Below are positions 44,930 through 53,175 of a DNA stretch of 64,000 bases, one piece after another. The position numbers were made by a program, and so were the translations under genes. The notes below the pieces were generated by a model. The model did not search any database, had not been told where the DNA came from, and saw nothing but the letters and a program-made list of their open reading frames with translations. Every line of letters starts with the position of its first letter. Position 1 is the first letter of the stretch. This DNA is from Mycolicibacterium litorale (GTDB taxonomy: Bacteria; Actinomycetota; Actinomycetes; Mycobacteriales; Mycobacteriaceae), in the NCBI RefSeq assembly GCF_010731695.1, contig NZ_AP022586.1:558001-622000 (forward strand), read 5' to 3'.

Positions 44930-46302
44930 CGGGCGGAAAGGCCAAGCGCCTCACCATCGCCGTGGGCTCGTGCGTTGCCGTGACCCTCAGCGGTTGCGGG
45001 TTCCAGGGCGTCAACACCCTGCCGCTGCCGGGTGCGGTCGGCCGCGGGCCCGACGCGAAGACGTATCACGTCGAGATCGCCAATGTCGCTCAGCTGGAAC
45101 CGAACTCGCCGGTGATGATCGACGACGTCGTGGTCGGCAGTGTGAAGTCGATGTCGGTGAAGAACTGGCACGCCGACGTCGAGATCTCTGTGAAGCCGGA
45201 GGTCGTGGTGCCGGGGAACGCGATCGCGAGTGTCGCGCAGACCTCGCTGCTGGGGTCGATGCACCTCGCGCTCAATCCGCCCCTCGGCGAGGATCCCGAG
45301 GGCGTGCTGCAGCCCGGATCCACGATCTCGCTCAACGACTCGTCCACCTACCCCACCACCGAGCAGACGCTGTCGTCGCTGGCGGCCGTCGTCAACGGTG
45401 GCGGGCTGGGGCAGATCGGCGATGTGATCCACAATTTCAGTACCGCGCTCGACGGCCGTCAGGGTGAGGTGCGCGATCTGCTCACCCGGCTCGACACGTT
45501 CGTCAGCACGCTGGACGCCCAACGCGACAACATCGTGTCGTCTATCCAATCGCTGAACCGGCTGTCGTCGACGTTCGCCCAGCAGCGCGACGACATCACC
45601 GTGGCGCTGGACCGGATTCCGCCGGCCATCGACGTGCTCGTCAGGGAGCGGCCCCGGTTGACCACCGCGCTGCAGAAGCTCGGTACGTTCAGCGACACCG
45701 CGACGCAGTTCGTCAACGATTCGCAGGCCGACCTGGTGAGGAACTTGAAGAACCTGGAACCCGCGATCAAGGCGTTCGCCGACGTGGGCCCGGATCTGAA
45801 CAAGATCCTCGAGTTCGCGGCCCACTTCCCGTTCACGCAGAGCTTCATCGATCGCGCCATCCGCGGCGACTACTACAACCTGTTCGCCATCGTCGACTTC
45901 ACGATCCCGCGGTTGAAGCGAACTCTGTTCCTGGGGACCCGGTGGGAACAGGAGGGCGCCGAATTGATCCCTGCGCCAGGCGATCCCAACTACCTGCAGT
46001 ACACCTACGATCCGCTCAAGCTCGGGATCGACCCACCGCCACCCGATGCGTTCCCGGATGCGGCGCCGATCGAGTCGGCGACCGGGGAGGCTGCGCCGCC
46101 ACCGCCACCGCCACCGCCGCCGGTCACCGCCGACGTGGGGCCGATTCTGCCGGTGACGCCGCCGGCGCCGATGTCGGCCTTCGGGGCGCCCGCCCCGGCG
46201 CCGGCGCCCGCCCCCGGAGCGACGGCACCGGTCTTCGCGGGACCGTATCCGAATTCGACGCCGCCGCCTGATGCGGCGCCGCCGGCTCCAGGGGGTCGCT
46301 GA
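44926..46302 (+). CDS. mceE: MceE-type lipoprotein (LprN-like)
   Basis: A 458-residue Mce protein with a lipoprotein signal: TLSGCGF gives the lipobox L-S-G-C with acylated Cys24, the hallmark of MceE. The MCE domain (VEIANVAQLEPNSPVMIDDVVVG) and helical middle follow, then a proline-rich tail with a run of about ten prolines encoded by CCACCG-type repeats at 46096-46122. It overlaps mceD by 4 bases. Confidence 0.95.
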   Translation: MTGGKAKRLTIAVGSCVAVTLSGCGFQGVNTLPLPGAVGRGPDAKTYHVEIANVAQLEPNSPVMIDDVVVGSVKSMSVKNWHADVEISVKPEVVVPGNAIASVAQTSLLGSMHLALNPPLGEDPEGVLQPGSTISLNDSSTYPTTEQTLSSLAAVVNGGGLGQIGDVIHNFSTALDGRQGEVRDLLTRLDTFVSTLDAQRDNIVSSIQSLNRLSSTFAQQRDDITVALDRIPPAIDVLVRERPRLTTALQKLGTFSDTATQFVNDSQADLVRNLKNLEPAIKAFADVGPDLNKILEFAAHFPFTQSFIDRAIRGDYYNLFAIVDFTIPRLKRTLFLGTRWEQEGAELIPAPGDPNYLQYTYDPLKLGIDPPPPDAFPDAAPIESATGEAAPPPPPPPPPVTADVGPILPVTPPAPMSAFGAPAPAPAPAPGATAPVFAGPYPNSTPPPDAAPPAPGGR

Positions 46303-48053
46303 TGCTGACACGCTTCGTCCGGATCCAGTTGATCCTCTTCACGATCGCCTCGATCGTCGGCGTTGCGGTCATGGCGTTCGTCTACATGCAGGTGCCCACG
46401 CTGCTCGGGGTGGGCCGGATGATCGTCAAGGTGGAGCTGCCGGATTCCGGTGGTCTCTACCAGTTCAGCAACGTCACCTATCGCGGCTCTCAGGTCGGCA
46501 AGGTCACGACGGTGACGCTCACCGAGAAAGGTGCCGAGGCGACGCTGTCCCTCGAGGGTTCGGCGAAGATCCCGGCGGATCTGAAGGCCGAGGTGCGCAG
46601 CGTGTCGGCGGTCGGCGAGCAGTACGTCGAGCTCCTGCCCCGCACGGATCAGCCGCCGTATCTGGAGGACGGCTCGGTGATCGCCATGGAGAACACCACG
46701 GTTCCTCAGGCGGTCGGCCCGATGCTGGATCAGGTGAGCGCATTGGTCAACACGATTCCGAAGGACACGCTCGGTCAGTTGCTCGACGAGTCGTACAACG
46801 CGTTCAAGGGCACGGATTTCGACTTCGGATCGCTCCTCGACTCGTCATCGACCATCACCCGGGACGCGCGCGGGATAGCGGGGCAGACGCGAGCCCTCAC
46901 CGACGACGCTGTGCCGTTCCTCGACGCGCAGGCCCAGACGGCCGATTCGATCCGCACATGGGGCAGAAGCCTCGCCGGCGTCACCGATCAGATCTCCAAC
47001 AACGACCCCCAGGTCCGCTCGATCCTGCGCAACGGGCCGGGCTTCGCGCAGGAGACCGCCCGGTTGCTCGAACAGGTGAAGCCGACGCTGCCGGTGTTGT
47101 TGGCCAACCTCACCACGTTCGGCCAGATCGGCGTGACCTACAACCCGTCGATCGAACAACTGCTGGTACTCGTGCCGCCGTTCGTCGCGCAGATCCAGAC
47201 CTACGCGCCGACCAACAACCCCAGCGGTCTGCCCAATGGTGACTTCTCCTTGGGCCTGGGCGATCCCGCGGCCTGCACCGTCGGGTTCCTGCCGCCGTCG
47301 TCGTGGCGCAGTCCGGCCGACACGTCGGTCATCGACACCCCGGACGACCTCTACTGCAAGCTGCCGCAGGATTCTCCGGTCGCGGTGCGTGGGGCGCGCA
47401 ACTACCCGTGCATGGGACACCCGGGGAAACGCGCACCCACCGTGGAAATCTGCAACGATCCCAACGGCTTTCAGCCGCTGGCGCAGCGTCAGCATGTACT
47501 CGGGCCGTACCCCTTCGACCCGAACCTGATGAAGCAGGGCATTCCACCGGACAGCCGGGCGTTGGTCGACTCGAACACCTTCGGACCCATCGAGGGCACT
47601 CCGCTACCACCCGGGGTGACCGAGCGGCCGGCCGACATACCACCGCCCCCGTCACCGCCACCGAATTTCGCGGGCACGGGTCCGGGACCACTGTTACCCG
47701 GGCGGCCGTTGTACACCTCACCGCCGGTGAGCCCGCCGGGGCCGGCCCAGGTGACCGAACCCGACGCCGTTCCGCTGCCGCCCGCGCGACTCCCGCAGGC
47801 CACCGAGGTTCCCGTGCCGCCCGGTATGGCCCCCGAAGACGTGCCGCTGCCACCCGGCGCCTCACCAGTGCCGTCGCCGGCTCCGGCCGCGGCGCCCACG
47901 GGGTTCGACGGCGGCGCCTCGTCCGGCCCGTCGGTGGGCATCGCGAAATACAACCCGCGGACCGGTGAGTACATGGGCAGTGACGGCAACATGTACCGGC
48001 AGTCCGACCTCGTCACGCAACCGAAGTCGTGGCAGGAGATGATGCCGACCTGA
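46302..48053 (+). CDS. mceF: MceF-type lipid-binding protein with long proline-rich tail
   Basis: A 583-residue Mce protein, last of the operon, starting one base into the mceE stop. It has an N-terminal helix (IQLILFTIASIVGVAVMAFVY), an MCE domain (LPDSGGLYQFSNVTYRGSQVG), a helical region, and a roughly 140-residue Pro/Ala-rich tail. It ends in YNPRTGEYMGSDGNMYRQSD, a typical MceF C-terminus. A terminator hairpin follows 16 bases later. Confidence 0.95.
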   Translation: MLTRFVRIQLILFTIASIVGVAVMAFVYMQVPTLLGVGRMIVKVELPDSGGLYQFSNVTYRGSQVGKVTTVTLTEKGAEATLSLEGSAKIPADLKAEVRSVSAVGEQYVELLPRTDQPPYLEDGSVIAMENTTVPQAVGPMLDQVSALVNTIPKDTLGQLLDESYNAFKGTDFDFGSLLDSSSTITRDARGIAGQTRALTDDAVPFLDAQAQTADSIRTWGRSLAGVTDQISNNDPQVRSILRNGPGFAQETARLLEQVKPTLPVLLANLTTFGQIGVTYNPSIEQLLVLVPPFVAQIQTYAPTNNPSGLPNGDFSLGLGDPAACTVGFLPPSSWRSPADTSVIDTPDDLYCKLPQDSPVAVRGARNYPCMGHPGKRAPTVEICNDPNGFQPLAQRQHVLGPYPFDPNLMKQGIPPDSRALVDSNTFGPIEGTPLPPGVTERPADIPPPPSPPPNFAGTGPGPLLPGRPLYTSPPVSPPGPAQVTEPDAVPLPPARLPQATEVPVPPGMAPEDVPLPPGASPVPSPAPAAAPTGFDGGASSGPSVGIAKYNPRTGEYMGSDGNMYRQSDLVTQPKSWQEMMPT

Positions 48054-48069
48054 GACGCCGACCAACGAA

Positions 48070-48104
48070 AACCGGCCCGGGCAGACAACTGCTCTGGGCC
48101 GGTT
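48070..48104. terminator. Terminator at the end of the mce operon
   Basis: AACCGGCCC (48070-48078) pairs with GGGCCGGTT (48096-48104), and an inner GCAG/CTGC pair extends the stem past a small bulge. It lies between the mceF stop and the stop of the convergent secreted-protein gene, so it may serve both. Confidence 0.8.
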
Positions 48105-48128
48105 CTGGTTGTGACGCAGCGACTCTGG

Positions 48129-48635
48129 TCAGATCTTCTTCATGTAGAACGGCATCCGGATCTGGGGCCACTGGTTGCGGCCACACGATCCGCTCGGGCC
48201 GACGGTCTGGTTCTCACCGGTGTACTCGGTGGAATTCGGGTCGAGGTGACCGTCGAAGCCGACCGGGTAGATCTTGTAGATGCGGAGTCCTTCGACCGGC
48301 TGACCGTCGGCGCAGAACCGCCACTCCGGGACCACCCGTTTGACGTACCACAGACCGTTCGTCGTGTAGATCGGCGCACTCCAGCCCGCATCGCTGTTGA
48401 CCGTGCCTGCACAGTCGTTGGGTGACGTGCACACCGTGTTGATCGTCCACGTGCTGCGCTCGCCGGGCTGGATCTCGAAGCGCTCGTTGACCTTTGCGCG
48501 ATCACCGTTGGACGAGATGGCGAAGGTTCCGTTGATGCCCCAGTCGTTGCTCGCGCCGGCAGGCGCAGCCGAGGTCATCCCGACGACCGCGGTGACTCCC
48601 GCGATCGCGGCACCGACCTTGATCTTGGCCGACAT
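48129..48635 (-). CDS. Secreted protein of unknown function, mce-adjacent
   Basis: A 168-residue exported protein starting at ATG 48635, with signal peptide MSAKIKVGAAIAGVTAVVGM ending SAAPAGAS. The mature part has four cysteines (VCTSPNDCAG, RFCADG, GSCGRN) and aromatic-rich strands (NGLWYVKRVVPEWRF). This suggests a disulphide-stabilised beta-rich fold. I recognise no family with certainty. Position directly after a mce operon is common for small secreted mycobacterial proteins. Confidence 0.8.
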   Translation of the reverse strand: MSAKIKVGAAIAGVTAVVGMTSAAPAGASNDWGINGTFAISSNGDRAKVNERFEIQPGERSTWTINTVCTSPNDCAGTVNSDAGWSAPIYTTNGLWYVKRVVPEWRFCADGQPVEGLRIYKIYPVGFDGHLDPNSTEYTGENQTVGPSGSCGRNQWPQIRMPFYMKKI

Positions 48636-48678
48636 TGGCGTCACTCCTCTGCCCAGCATAGTGCAGTCATCGATCTGC

Positions 48679-48694
48679 GAGAATACCAGTTCTG
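48679..48694. promoter_or_regulatory. Spacing-variant GAGAAT repeat before the secreted-protein gene
   Basis: GAGAAT-ACCA-GTTCTG resembles the regional operator, but the spacer is 4 bases where 3 is usual. A weak third half-site (GTCATC) stands 7 bases to the left. It is 44 bases upstream of the minus-strand start at 48635. Confidence 0.35.
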
Positions 48695-48770
48695 ACGAAA
48701 GACCGTTGCGCATCAACCGGATTCGGCCCGGGACGTTCTCTCGCGGTCGGTGGCTGAATGGCGTACCAAT

Positions 48771-48798
48771 CTTCTCCGAAGGCAAGAGTTCAGTTCTG
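48771..48798. promoter_or_regulatory. Composite operator before a small secreted-protein gene
   Basis: CTTCTC-N7-AAGAGT-TCA-GTTCTG, the three-half-site arrangement with two degenerate arms. The N7 segment CGAAGGC differs by one base from that at 26926-26932 (CAAAGGC). It ends 26 bases before ATG 48825. Confidence 0.45.
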
Positions 48799-48824
48799 CG
48801 ATGTGGGAAACTGTAGGGGTGCGG

Positions 48825-49214
48825 ATGACCATGTTGGCTGCCGTCTCGGCGGTGGTGGCCGGAATGCTGACTGCGCCGCAGGCGAGCGCGGAACCGCAGA
48901 CCTGCAATGACCCCTTCTGCGTTCCCGGTATCACGCCGAACGTCGTGCAGGGCTCCTATTGCTCGAACACCAGCTACTACGTGTTCGGCACCGCGGTCGC
49001 CGGTGCGTCGACGCGGGCGGGCCGCCTGCTTTTCTGCGGTTCCCCCCGCCGGTACGAACCGCGATGGTTCCGGTCGCCGCCGATGGCCGGGATCCGGACC
49101 GAGGGCAGCGACTGTGCCAACTATCTGGACTACGTGGCGCAGGCGCCGGACGGCCTGTTTCTGACCTGTGTCCCGATGAACGGTCGGCAGCTCTGGCGCC
49201 GAGGGGATGCCTGA
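48825..49214 (+). CDS. Small secreted cysteine-rich protein, unknown function
   Basis: A 129-residue exported protein. The signal peptide MTMLAAVSAVVAGMLTAPQA ends SAEPQ, and the mature part has six cysteines (TCNDPFC, YCSN, LLFCG, DCAN, LTCVP), implying disulphides. TAGGGG precedes; GTG 48819 is an alternative start. It is divergent from the 48129 gene and convergent with the 49228 gene. Confidence 0.75.
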   Translation: MTMLAAVSAVVAGMLTAPQASAEPQTCNDPFCVPGITPNVVQGSYCSNTSYYVFGTAVAGASTRAGRLLFCGSPRRYEPRWFRSPPMAGIRTEGSDCANYLDYVAQAPDGLFLTCVPMNGRQLWRRGDA

Positions 49215-49227
49215 GTACCGCTGCCGT

Positions 49228-49644
49228 CTACCAGGCGCGGATGGAGCACAGTGCGCCCCGAGTACCGCTGTCGGTCTTGACGACCGTACCGTCGACAGCC
49301 AGTTCGCATCTGAGCGTGGGCGCCTGCAGCTCCGGCGACTCGCCGCTCTGGACGAGAACCATTGCCCAGCGAGCCGGATCGGCGAGCCGGGTCTCGAGCA
49401 CCCACGGCCGGTCCGGCGCGATGTCAGCCTCCGCCTTCGGGCTGAAGATGTAGGGGTTGTGGCTGTATTCGGAGAAGTTCGGGGGTTCGACGTCGCGGTA
49501 GTAGATGTCGCCATAGAACGGAGCGTCGGCTGTCACGGTGTATCGGACCTCGTGCATGACCGGCTGCGCCGTCGCCGGGGCTGCCGTGCCGAGCGCCCCA
49601 CCGACGAGAACCATCGCCGCGCTGATCGCCATCGTGGTGCGCAT
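49228..49644 (-). CDS. Secreted protein, possibly MmpS-like
   Basis: A 138-residue exported protein with a signal peptide ending APATAQP. The mature part VRYTVTADAP ... LRCELAVDGTVVKTDSGTRG ... CSIRAW resembles the extracytoplasmic beta-sandwich of MmpS transport-accessory proteins, with one cysteine in each of the last strands. There is no N-terminal membrane anchor beyond the signal and no MmpL gene nearby. The family call is tentative. Its ATG 49644 touches the stop of the upstream secreted-protein gene, so the two form an operon. Confidence 0.7.
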   Translation of the reverse strand: MRTTMAISAAMVLVGGALGTAAPATAQPVMHEVRYTVTADAPFYGDIYYRDVEPPNFSEYSHNPYIFSPKAEADIAPDRPWVLETRLADPARWAMVLVQSGESPELQAPTLRCELAVDGTVVKTDSGTRGALCSIRAW

Positions 49645-50102
49645 CAGGACATCCTGGTCAGGGTGAAGGGATAGGTGCGCTGACCGCCCGGGGCCCCGTC
49701 GCAACCGGCGTTGAACGACGAGACCATGTGACCGGCCAATGTCGTCGCGTCCCAGGTGTAGACATCGTGTGTGGGGATGGTCGGCCCGTAGTAGATGTCG
49801 CCGCAACGCAATCCGAACGGATCGTCGATGACCATGGTGTAGCGGCCGTCGGCCAACCATGCCTCGGCCTTCGTGTAGACCGCCTTGGCGATCGGCTGCG
49901 GCATCGTCATTGCGTCGATGCAGTCGGTCCGCTTGGAGTTGTCCGGGTTGCGGCACGGTGAGATCGCCGAGAGGATCCAGGTGTGGAAATCCCTGCGGTC
50001 GGGGATGTTGAGCATGTAGTTGCCGAGGGTCATGGCCGACGCCTGAGGGGCGCCGACCAGCGCCGCCGTCACGAGTGCGACACCGATCAAGACAGACTTC
50101 AC
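49644..50102 (-). CDS. Secreted protein of unknown function
   Basis: A 152-residue exported protein starting at GTG 50102 behind GGAGGG. The signal peptide ends APQASAM. The mature part contains YMLNIPDRRDFHTWIL, CRNPDNSKRTDC and a C-terminal YPFTLTRMS, and has four cysteines. No family is recognised with confidence; the pattern is of small mycobacterial secreted proteins found near mce operons. A composite operator lies 41 bases upstream. Confidence 0.75.
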   Translation of the reverse strand: MKSVLIGVALVTAALVGAPQASAMTLGNYMLNIPDRRDFHTWILSAISPCRNPDNSKRTDCIDAMTMPQPIAKAVYTKAEAWLADGRYTMVIDDPFGLRCGDIYYGPTIPTHDVYTWDATTLAGHMVSSFNAGCDGAPGGQRTYPFTLTRMS

Positions 50103-50142
50103 GGACCCCTCCAGCGCATCGAAAACCCTTGCTCGCCTTGAC

Positions 50143-50170
50143 GAGATCGGCCTTCTCATCACGGGAGAAT
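50143..50170. promoter_or_regulatory. Composite operator before two secreted-protein genes
   Basis: GAGATC-GGC-CTTCTC-N7-GAGAAT: the 28-base three-half-site arrangement. The first spacer is GGC, exactly as at 56320, 57099 and 61501. It lies between the P450 stop (50222) and the secreted-protein start (50102). Confidence 0.6.
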
Positions 50171-50221
50171 ATCAACTGCACGGGCGGCGCACCGGGGAAC
50201 GGCCGGATGCGCCACCGTCTG

Positions 50222-51499
50222 TCACTCGCCGCTGAAGGTGATGTGCAGATCGGTGAGCCCGCGCAGGATGAAGGTCGGCTCGTAGGTGTAGCGGCGGTCC
50301 TCCCGGGGGCCGTGCCGCTCTTCGTCGATCGCGATCGTGCCCAACCGGTCCAGGAGCCGCTCCACCGAGACACGGCCTTCGACCCGTGCCAGCGGTGCGC
50401 CCGGGCACGAGTGGATGCCACGGCTGAACGCCAGGTGTTCGCGCACGTTGCGGCGGTTGATGTCGAACTCGTGGGGATTCTCGAACCGGCGCGGATCCCG
50501 GTTGACCGCACCGGGACTCACCATCACCGTGGTGCCCGCGGGAGTGTCGACCTCGCCGACGGTGGTGGTCTTGCGCGCCATCCGGAATACGGTCTTCACG
50601 GGGCTGTCCATCCGCAGGCACTCCTCGATGAAGTTCGGGATGCGGCTGCGGTCGGCGCGCAGCGTCTCCTGCAGTTCCGGTCGGTCGCCGAGCACCCGCA
50701 GCGCCGCACTCAGCAGCTTGGCCGTCGTCTCCTGACCTGCGGCGAACAGGAACGTCGCGGTGCGCACGACGTCGACGACCTCGGGGGTGGAGCCGTCCGG
50801 GTATTTCGCGGTCGCGATCGAGGTGAGGACGTCTTCACGCGGGTTGCGCCTACGGTCTTCGATGTACTGGCCGAACTTCTCGTCGGCCCACGCCAGTGGG
50901 TTGACGGAGATGGTCTCGTGGTCCAGCGAGCCGATGCGCGAGCCCGGCCGTTCGGCGCCGAAGGCTTCGCGGAACTCTTCGTGGTCTTCTTCGGGCACAC
51001 CGAGCAGGTCGGCAACGACCAGGAGCGAGAACGGTTTCGCGTACGCGGCCAGGAACTCACACCTGCCGTCCGCGATGAATTCGTCGATGTGCCGGTCGGC
51101 CAACCGCCACATGAAGTCCTCGTTCTCCTTGAGCCGCTTGGGCGTCAGCAGACGGGAGAGGATCGACCGGGCATCGGTGTGCTGCGGTGGATCCATGGTC
51201 ACCATGTGCTCGAACATGGGGATCTCGGTGCGATGCGCGTCGATCTGGGCGCAGATGTCGTCACCCTCGGGGGTGAACGGCATCGGCGTGAACGGACCCA
51301 TGACCGAGATACATGAAGAAAAGGACTCGGTGTCGCGGTAGACCGCGTTGGCCTCTTCCCAACCGGTGACCGCCACCACCCCGTGGTGCGGCTCCCGGAT
51401 CACCGGGCACTTGGCCCGCAGGTGGTCGAAATACGGATGCGGGTCGGGCACGAGCGAGGGGTCGGTGAAGTAGTCGATGTTGTCGAAATCGGTTGTCAT
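50222..51499 (-). CDS. Cytochrome P450 monooxygenase
   Basis: A 425-residue P450 starting at ATG 51499: I-helix AAGQETT, ExxR in EECLR, and haem loop FSRGIHSCPG with axial Cys365. It is a paralogue of the 12268 P450 (FSSCIS, TPKRLKENED). No ferredoxin gene is adjacent. It is divergent from a TetR gene with an inverted repeat between them, so it may be repressed by that protein, separately from the GAGAAT regulon. Confidence 0.93.
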   Translation of the reverse strand: MTTDFDNIDYFTDPSLVPDPHPYFDHLRAKCPVIREPHHGVVAVTGWEEANAVYRDTESFSSCISVMGPFTPMPFTPEGDDICAQIDAHRTEIPMFEHMVTMDPPQHTDARSILSRLLTPKRLKENEDFMWRLADRHIDEFIADGRCEFLAAYAKPFSLLVVADLLGVPEEDHEEFREAFGAERPGSRIGSLDHETISVNPLAWADEKFGQYIEDRRRNPREDVLTSIATAKYPDGSTPEVVDVVRTATFLFAAGQETTAKLLSAALRVLGDRPELQETLRADRSRIPNFIEECLRMDSPVKTVFRMARKTTTVGEVDTPAGTTVMVSPGAVNRDPRRFENPHEFDINRRNVREHLAFSRGIHSCPGAPLARVEGRVSVERLLDRLGTIAIDEERHGPREDRRYTYEPTFILRGLTDLHITFSGE

Positions 51500-51529
51500 G
51501 GATGTTCCTTCCCGAACGTCCGCATCGTT

Positions 51530-51547
51530 GCTGAGCACCTGCTTAGC
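51530..51547. promoter_or_regulatory. Inverted repeat between the P450 and the divergent TetR gene
   Basis: GCTGAGCA-CC-TGCTTAGC: 8-base arms matching at 7 of 8 positions. It is 31 bases from the P450 start and 101 bases from the TetR start, the usual place for an autoregulatory TetR operator. Confidence 0.55.
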
Positions 51548-51647
51548 ATGGCCGTAGAGTGTTGGTCAAGGTCGACTGGTGGACGGCGCCTACCATTCCT
51601 GTTGTGGCGCGGGCGGACCCGGTGACCGCAGGACAGGAGGTGGCGGA

Positions 51648-52265
51648 GTGACGACGGCTTCGCAGCGGAGAATCGGTGCGCCCGACGCGAAGAACCGCGG
51701 CGTTCTTCTCGACGCCGCCGAACGACTGATGGTCGAAGAGGGATACGCCGCGGTGACGTCGCGGCGGGTCGCCGAACGGGCGGGACTCAAACCGCAGTTG
51801 GTGCACTACTACTTCCGCACCATGGACGACCTGTTCCAGGCGGTGTTCCGACGCCGAGCCGAACAGGGACTGGAAGTGCAGGCGCGCGTGCTGGACTCCC
51901 CGCAGCCGCTGTGGGCGCTGTGGCGGTTCAGTACCGACGCCGCGGCGACCCGGCTGACGATGGAGTTCATGGGTCTGGCGAATCACCGCCACGCGTTGCG
52001 CGAGGACATCGCGTACTACGCCGAGCGGTTCCGCGCTGAACAGAACAAGGTGCTCACCGCCGCGCTGCAGCGCTACGGTGCCGACGTCTCGGATGTTCCG
52101 CCGGTGGTGTGGACCGTGTTCGCCACGAGCGTCTCGCGCGTGATGGTCATGGAGCGTGCGTTGGGGATGTCCGCCGGTCACGCCGAGACGTGGGCGTTCT
52201 GCGAACAATGGCTGCGCCGCCTGGAAGGCGACTACCGGCCGCAGGACACCGAAGCCCCTGCCTGA
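51648..52265 (+). CDS. TetR-family transcriptional regulator
   Basis: A 205-residue regulator starting at GTG 51648 behind AGGAGG. The N-terminal helix-turn-helix includes ILLDAAE-like VLLDAAERLMVEEGYAAVT, then SRRVAERAGLKPQLVHYYF, the typical TetR recognition segment. The ligand-binding half is ordinary in length. It is divergent from the P450 at 51499 and convergent with the oxidase-subunit operon. It could also bind the regional GAGAAT sites, but nothing in the sequence shows this. Confidence 0.92.
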   Translation: MTTASQRRIGAPDAKNRGVLLDAAERLMVEEGYAAVTSRRVAERAGLKPQLVHYYFRTMDDLFQAVFRRRAEQGLEVQARVLDSPQPLWALWRFSTDAAATRLTMEFMGLANHRHALREDIAYYAERFRAEQNKVLTAALQRYGADVSDVPPVVWTVFATSVSRVMVMERALGMSAGHAETWAFCEQWLRRLEGDYRPQDTEAPA

Positions 52266-52285
52266 CGCGGTGATCCGGCCGGCAT

Positions 52286-52579
52286 TCACCACAGGTACAC
52301 CGCCAGGATGGCCGCCCACAGCACGAGAAGCCAGGCGTCGGTCGACAACTGCAGCCAGCGGGGCGCGTGCCGGACCTCCATGAAGTAGCGGATGATCAAG
52401 CGGCTTTTGATCACGGCCAGCGCGGCCACTGCGAGAGTGATCGGCACGCTCGAGGTCACCGGTCCGTGGGAGTGTGCGGGCGCCAACCACCACGACAGCA
52501 CGGTGATCGCGGCGAGGGCGAGCCACGCCACGGTGACGGCGCGCGGCGCTGCGGTGCGGTTGGCGGCTGCGGTGTCCAT
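52286..52579 (-). CDS. Cytochrome c oxidase subunit IV-like membrane protein
   Basis: A 97-residue protein with three membrane helices. It resembles the prokaryotic cytochrome-oxidase subunit IV family, with the pattern LAVIKSRLIIRYFMEVRHAP between helices two and three. It follows the subunit III gene by 3 bases, the order seen in some haem-copper oxidase operons. No subunit I or II gene is in the window. Confidence 0.8.
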   Translation of the reverse strand: MDTAAANRTAAPRAVTVAWLALAAITVLSWWLAPAHSHGPVTSSVPITLAVAALAVIKSRLIIRYFMEVRHAPRWLQLSTDAWLLVLWAAILAVYLW

Positions 52580-52582
52580 CGG

Positions 52583-53170
52583 TCATCTCATCACGTAGAG
52601 CAGAGCGAAGATGACGATCCACAGCAGATCGACCATGTGCCAATAGGTTGCGCCGGACTCCACCATCGACATCCGCCGTCGCGTCCGCAGCTCCCGCGCG
52701 ACGATGCCCAGAATCAGCAGGCCCAGTGCGACGTGGAACAGGTGGACACCGGTGAGCATGTAGTAGAAACCGAAGAACTCGCCGCTGCCCAGCGAATACC
52801 CCTCGGTGATCTTCGCCGACCACTCGTAGACCTTGATGCCGATGAAGACGGCGCCGCACAGTCCGCCGGCGTAGGTGAGGCGCAGCGCTCGGGTGTGGTC
52901 ACCGGCGCGGGCGGCGAGCACCCCGCGCGCCACGAACCACGAACTCGTCAGCAGCACAACGGTGTTGAGCATGCCCGCGGTCAGGCTGAGATGCTGCTGG
53001 GCGGTGAGGAACGCCTCGGGTGCCATGGCCCGGTGGACCATGTAGATCACGAAGTATGCCCCGAAGATGATCAGATCGCCGAGCACCATGACCCACATCG
53101 CGCCGTCGCCGGGGAGATGGGCCTCGGGGCGGGCGGGGGACGTGGACGGCGCCTGTCGGGTCTCGGTCAT
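52583..53170 (-). CDS. Cytochrome c oxidase subunit III-like membrane protein
   Basis: A 195-residue protein with about five membrane helices and the family motif YYMLTGVHLFHVALG, as in CtaE/NorE-type subunit III. The N-terminus is short, as in the five-helix forms. The catalytic haem-copper subunit I is missing from the operon. The gene instead follows two paralogous membrane proteins of unknown function and a thiolase. Confidence 0.85.
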   Translation of the reverse strand: MTETRQAPSTSPARPEAHLPGDGAMWVMVLGDLIIFGAYFVIYMVHRAMAPEAFLTAQQHLSLTAGMLNTVVLLTSSWFVARGVLAARAGDHTRALRLTYAGGLCGAVFIGIKVYEWSAKITEGYSLGSGEFFGFYYMLTGVHLFHVALGLLILGIVARELRTRRRMSMVESGATYWHMVDLLWIVIFALLYVMR

Positions 53171-53175
53171 CGGCG

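Noticed and set aside
46096..46122. CCACCG-type microsatellite in mceE.
   Set aside because: It only encodes the polyproline tail usual in MceD-F proteins; not a separate element.
49212..49276. Direct repeat GAGTACCGCTG around two convergent gene ends.
   Set aside because: Eleven bases within or next to coding DNA; no symmetry and no plausible function.
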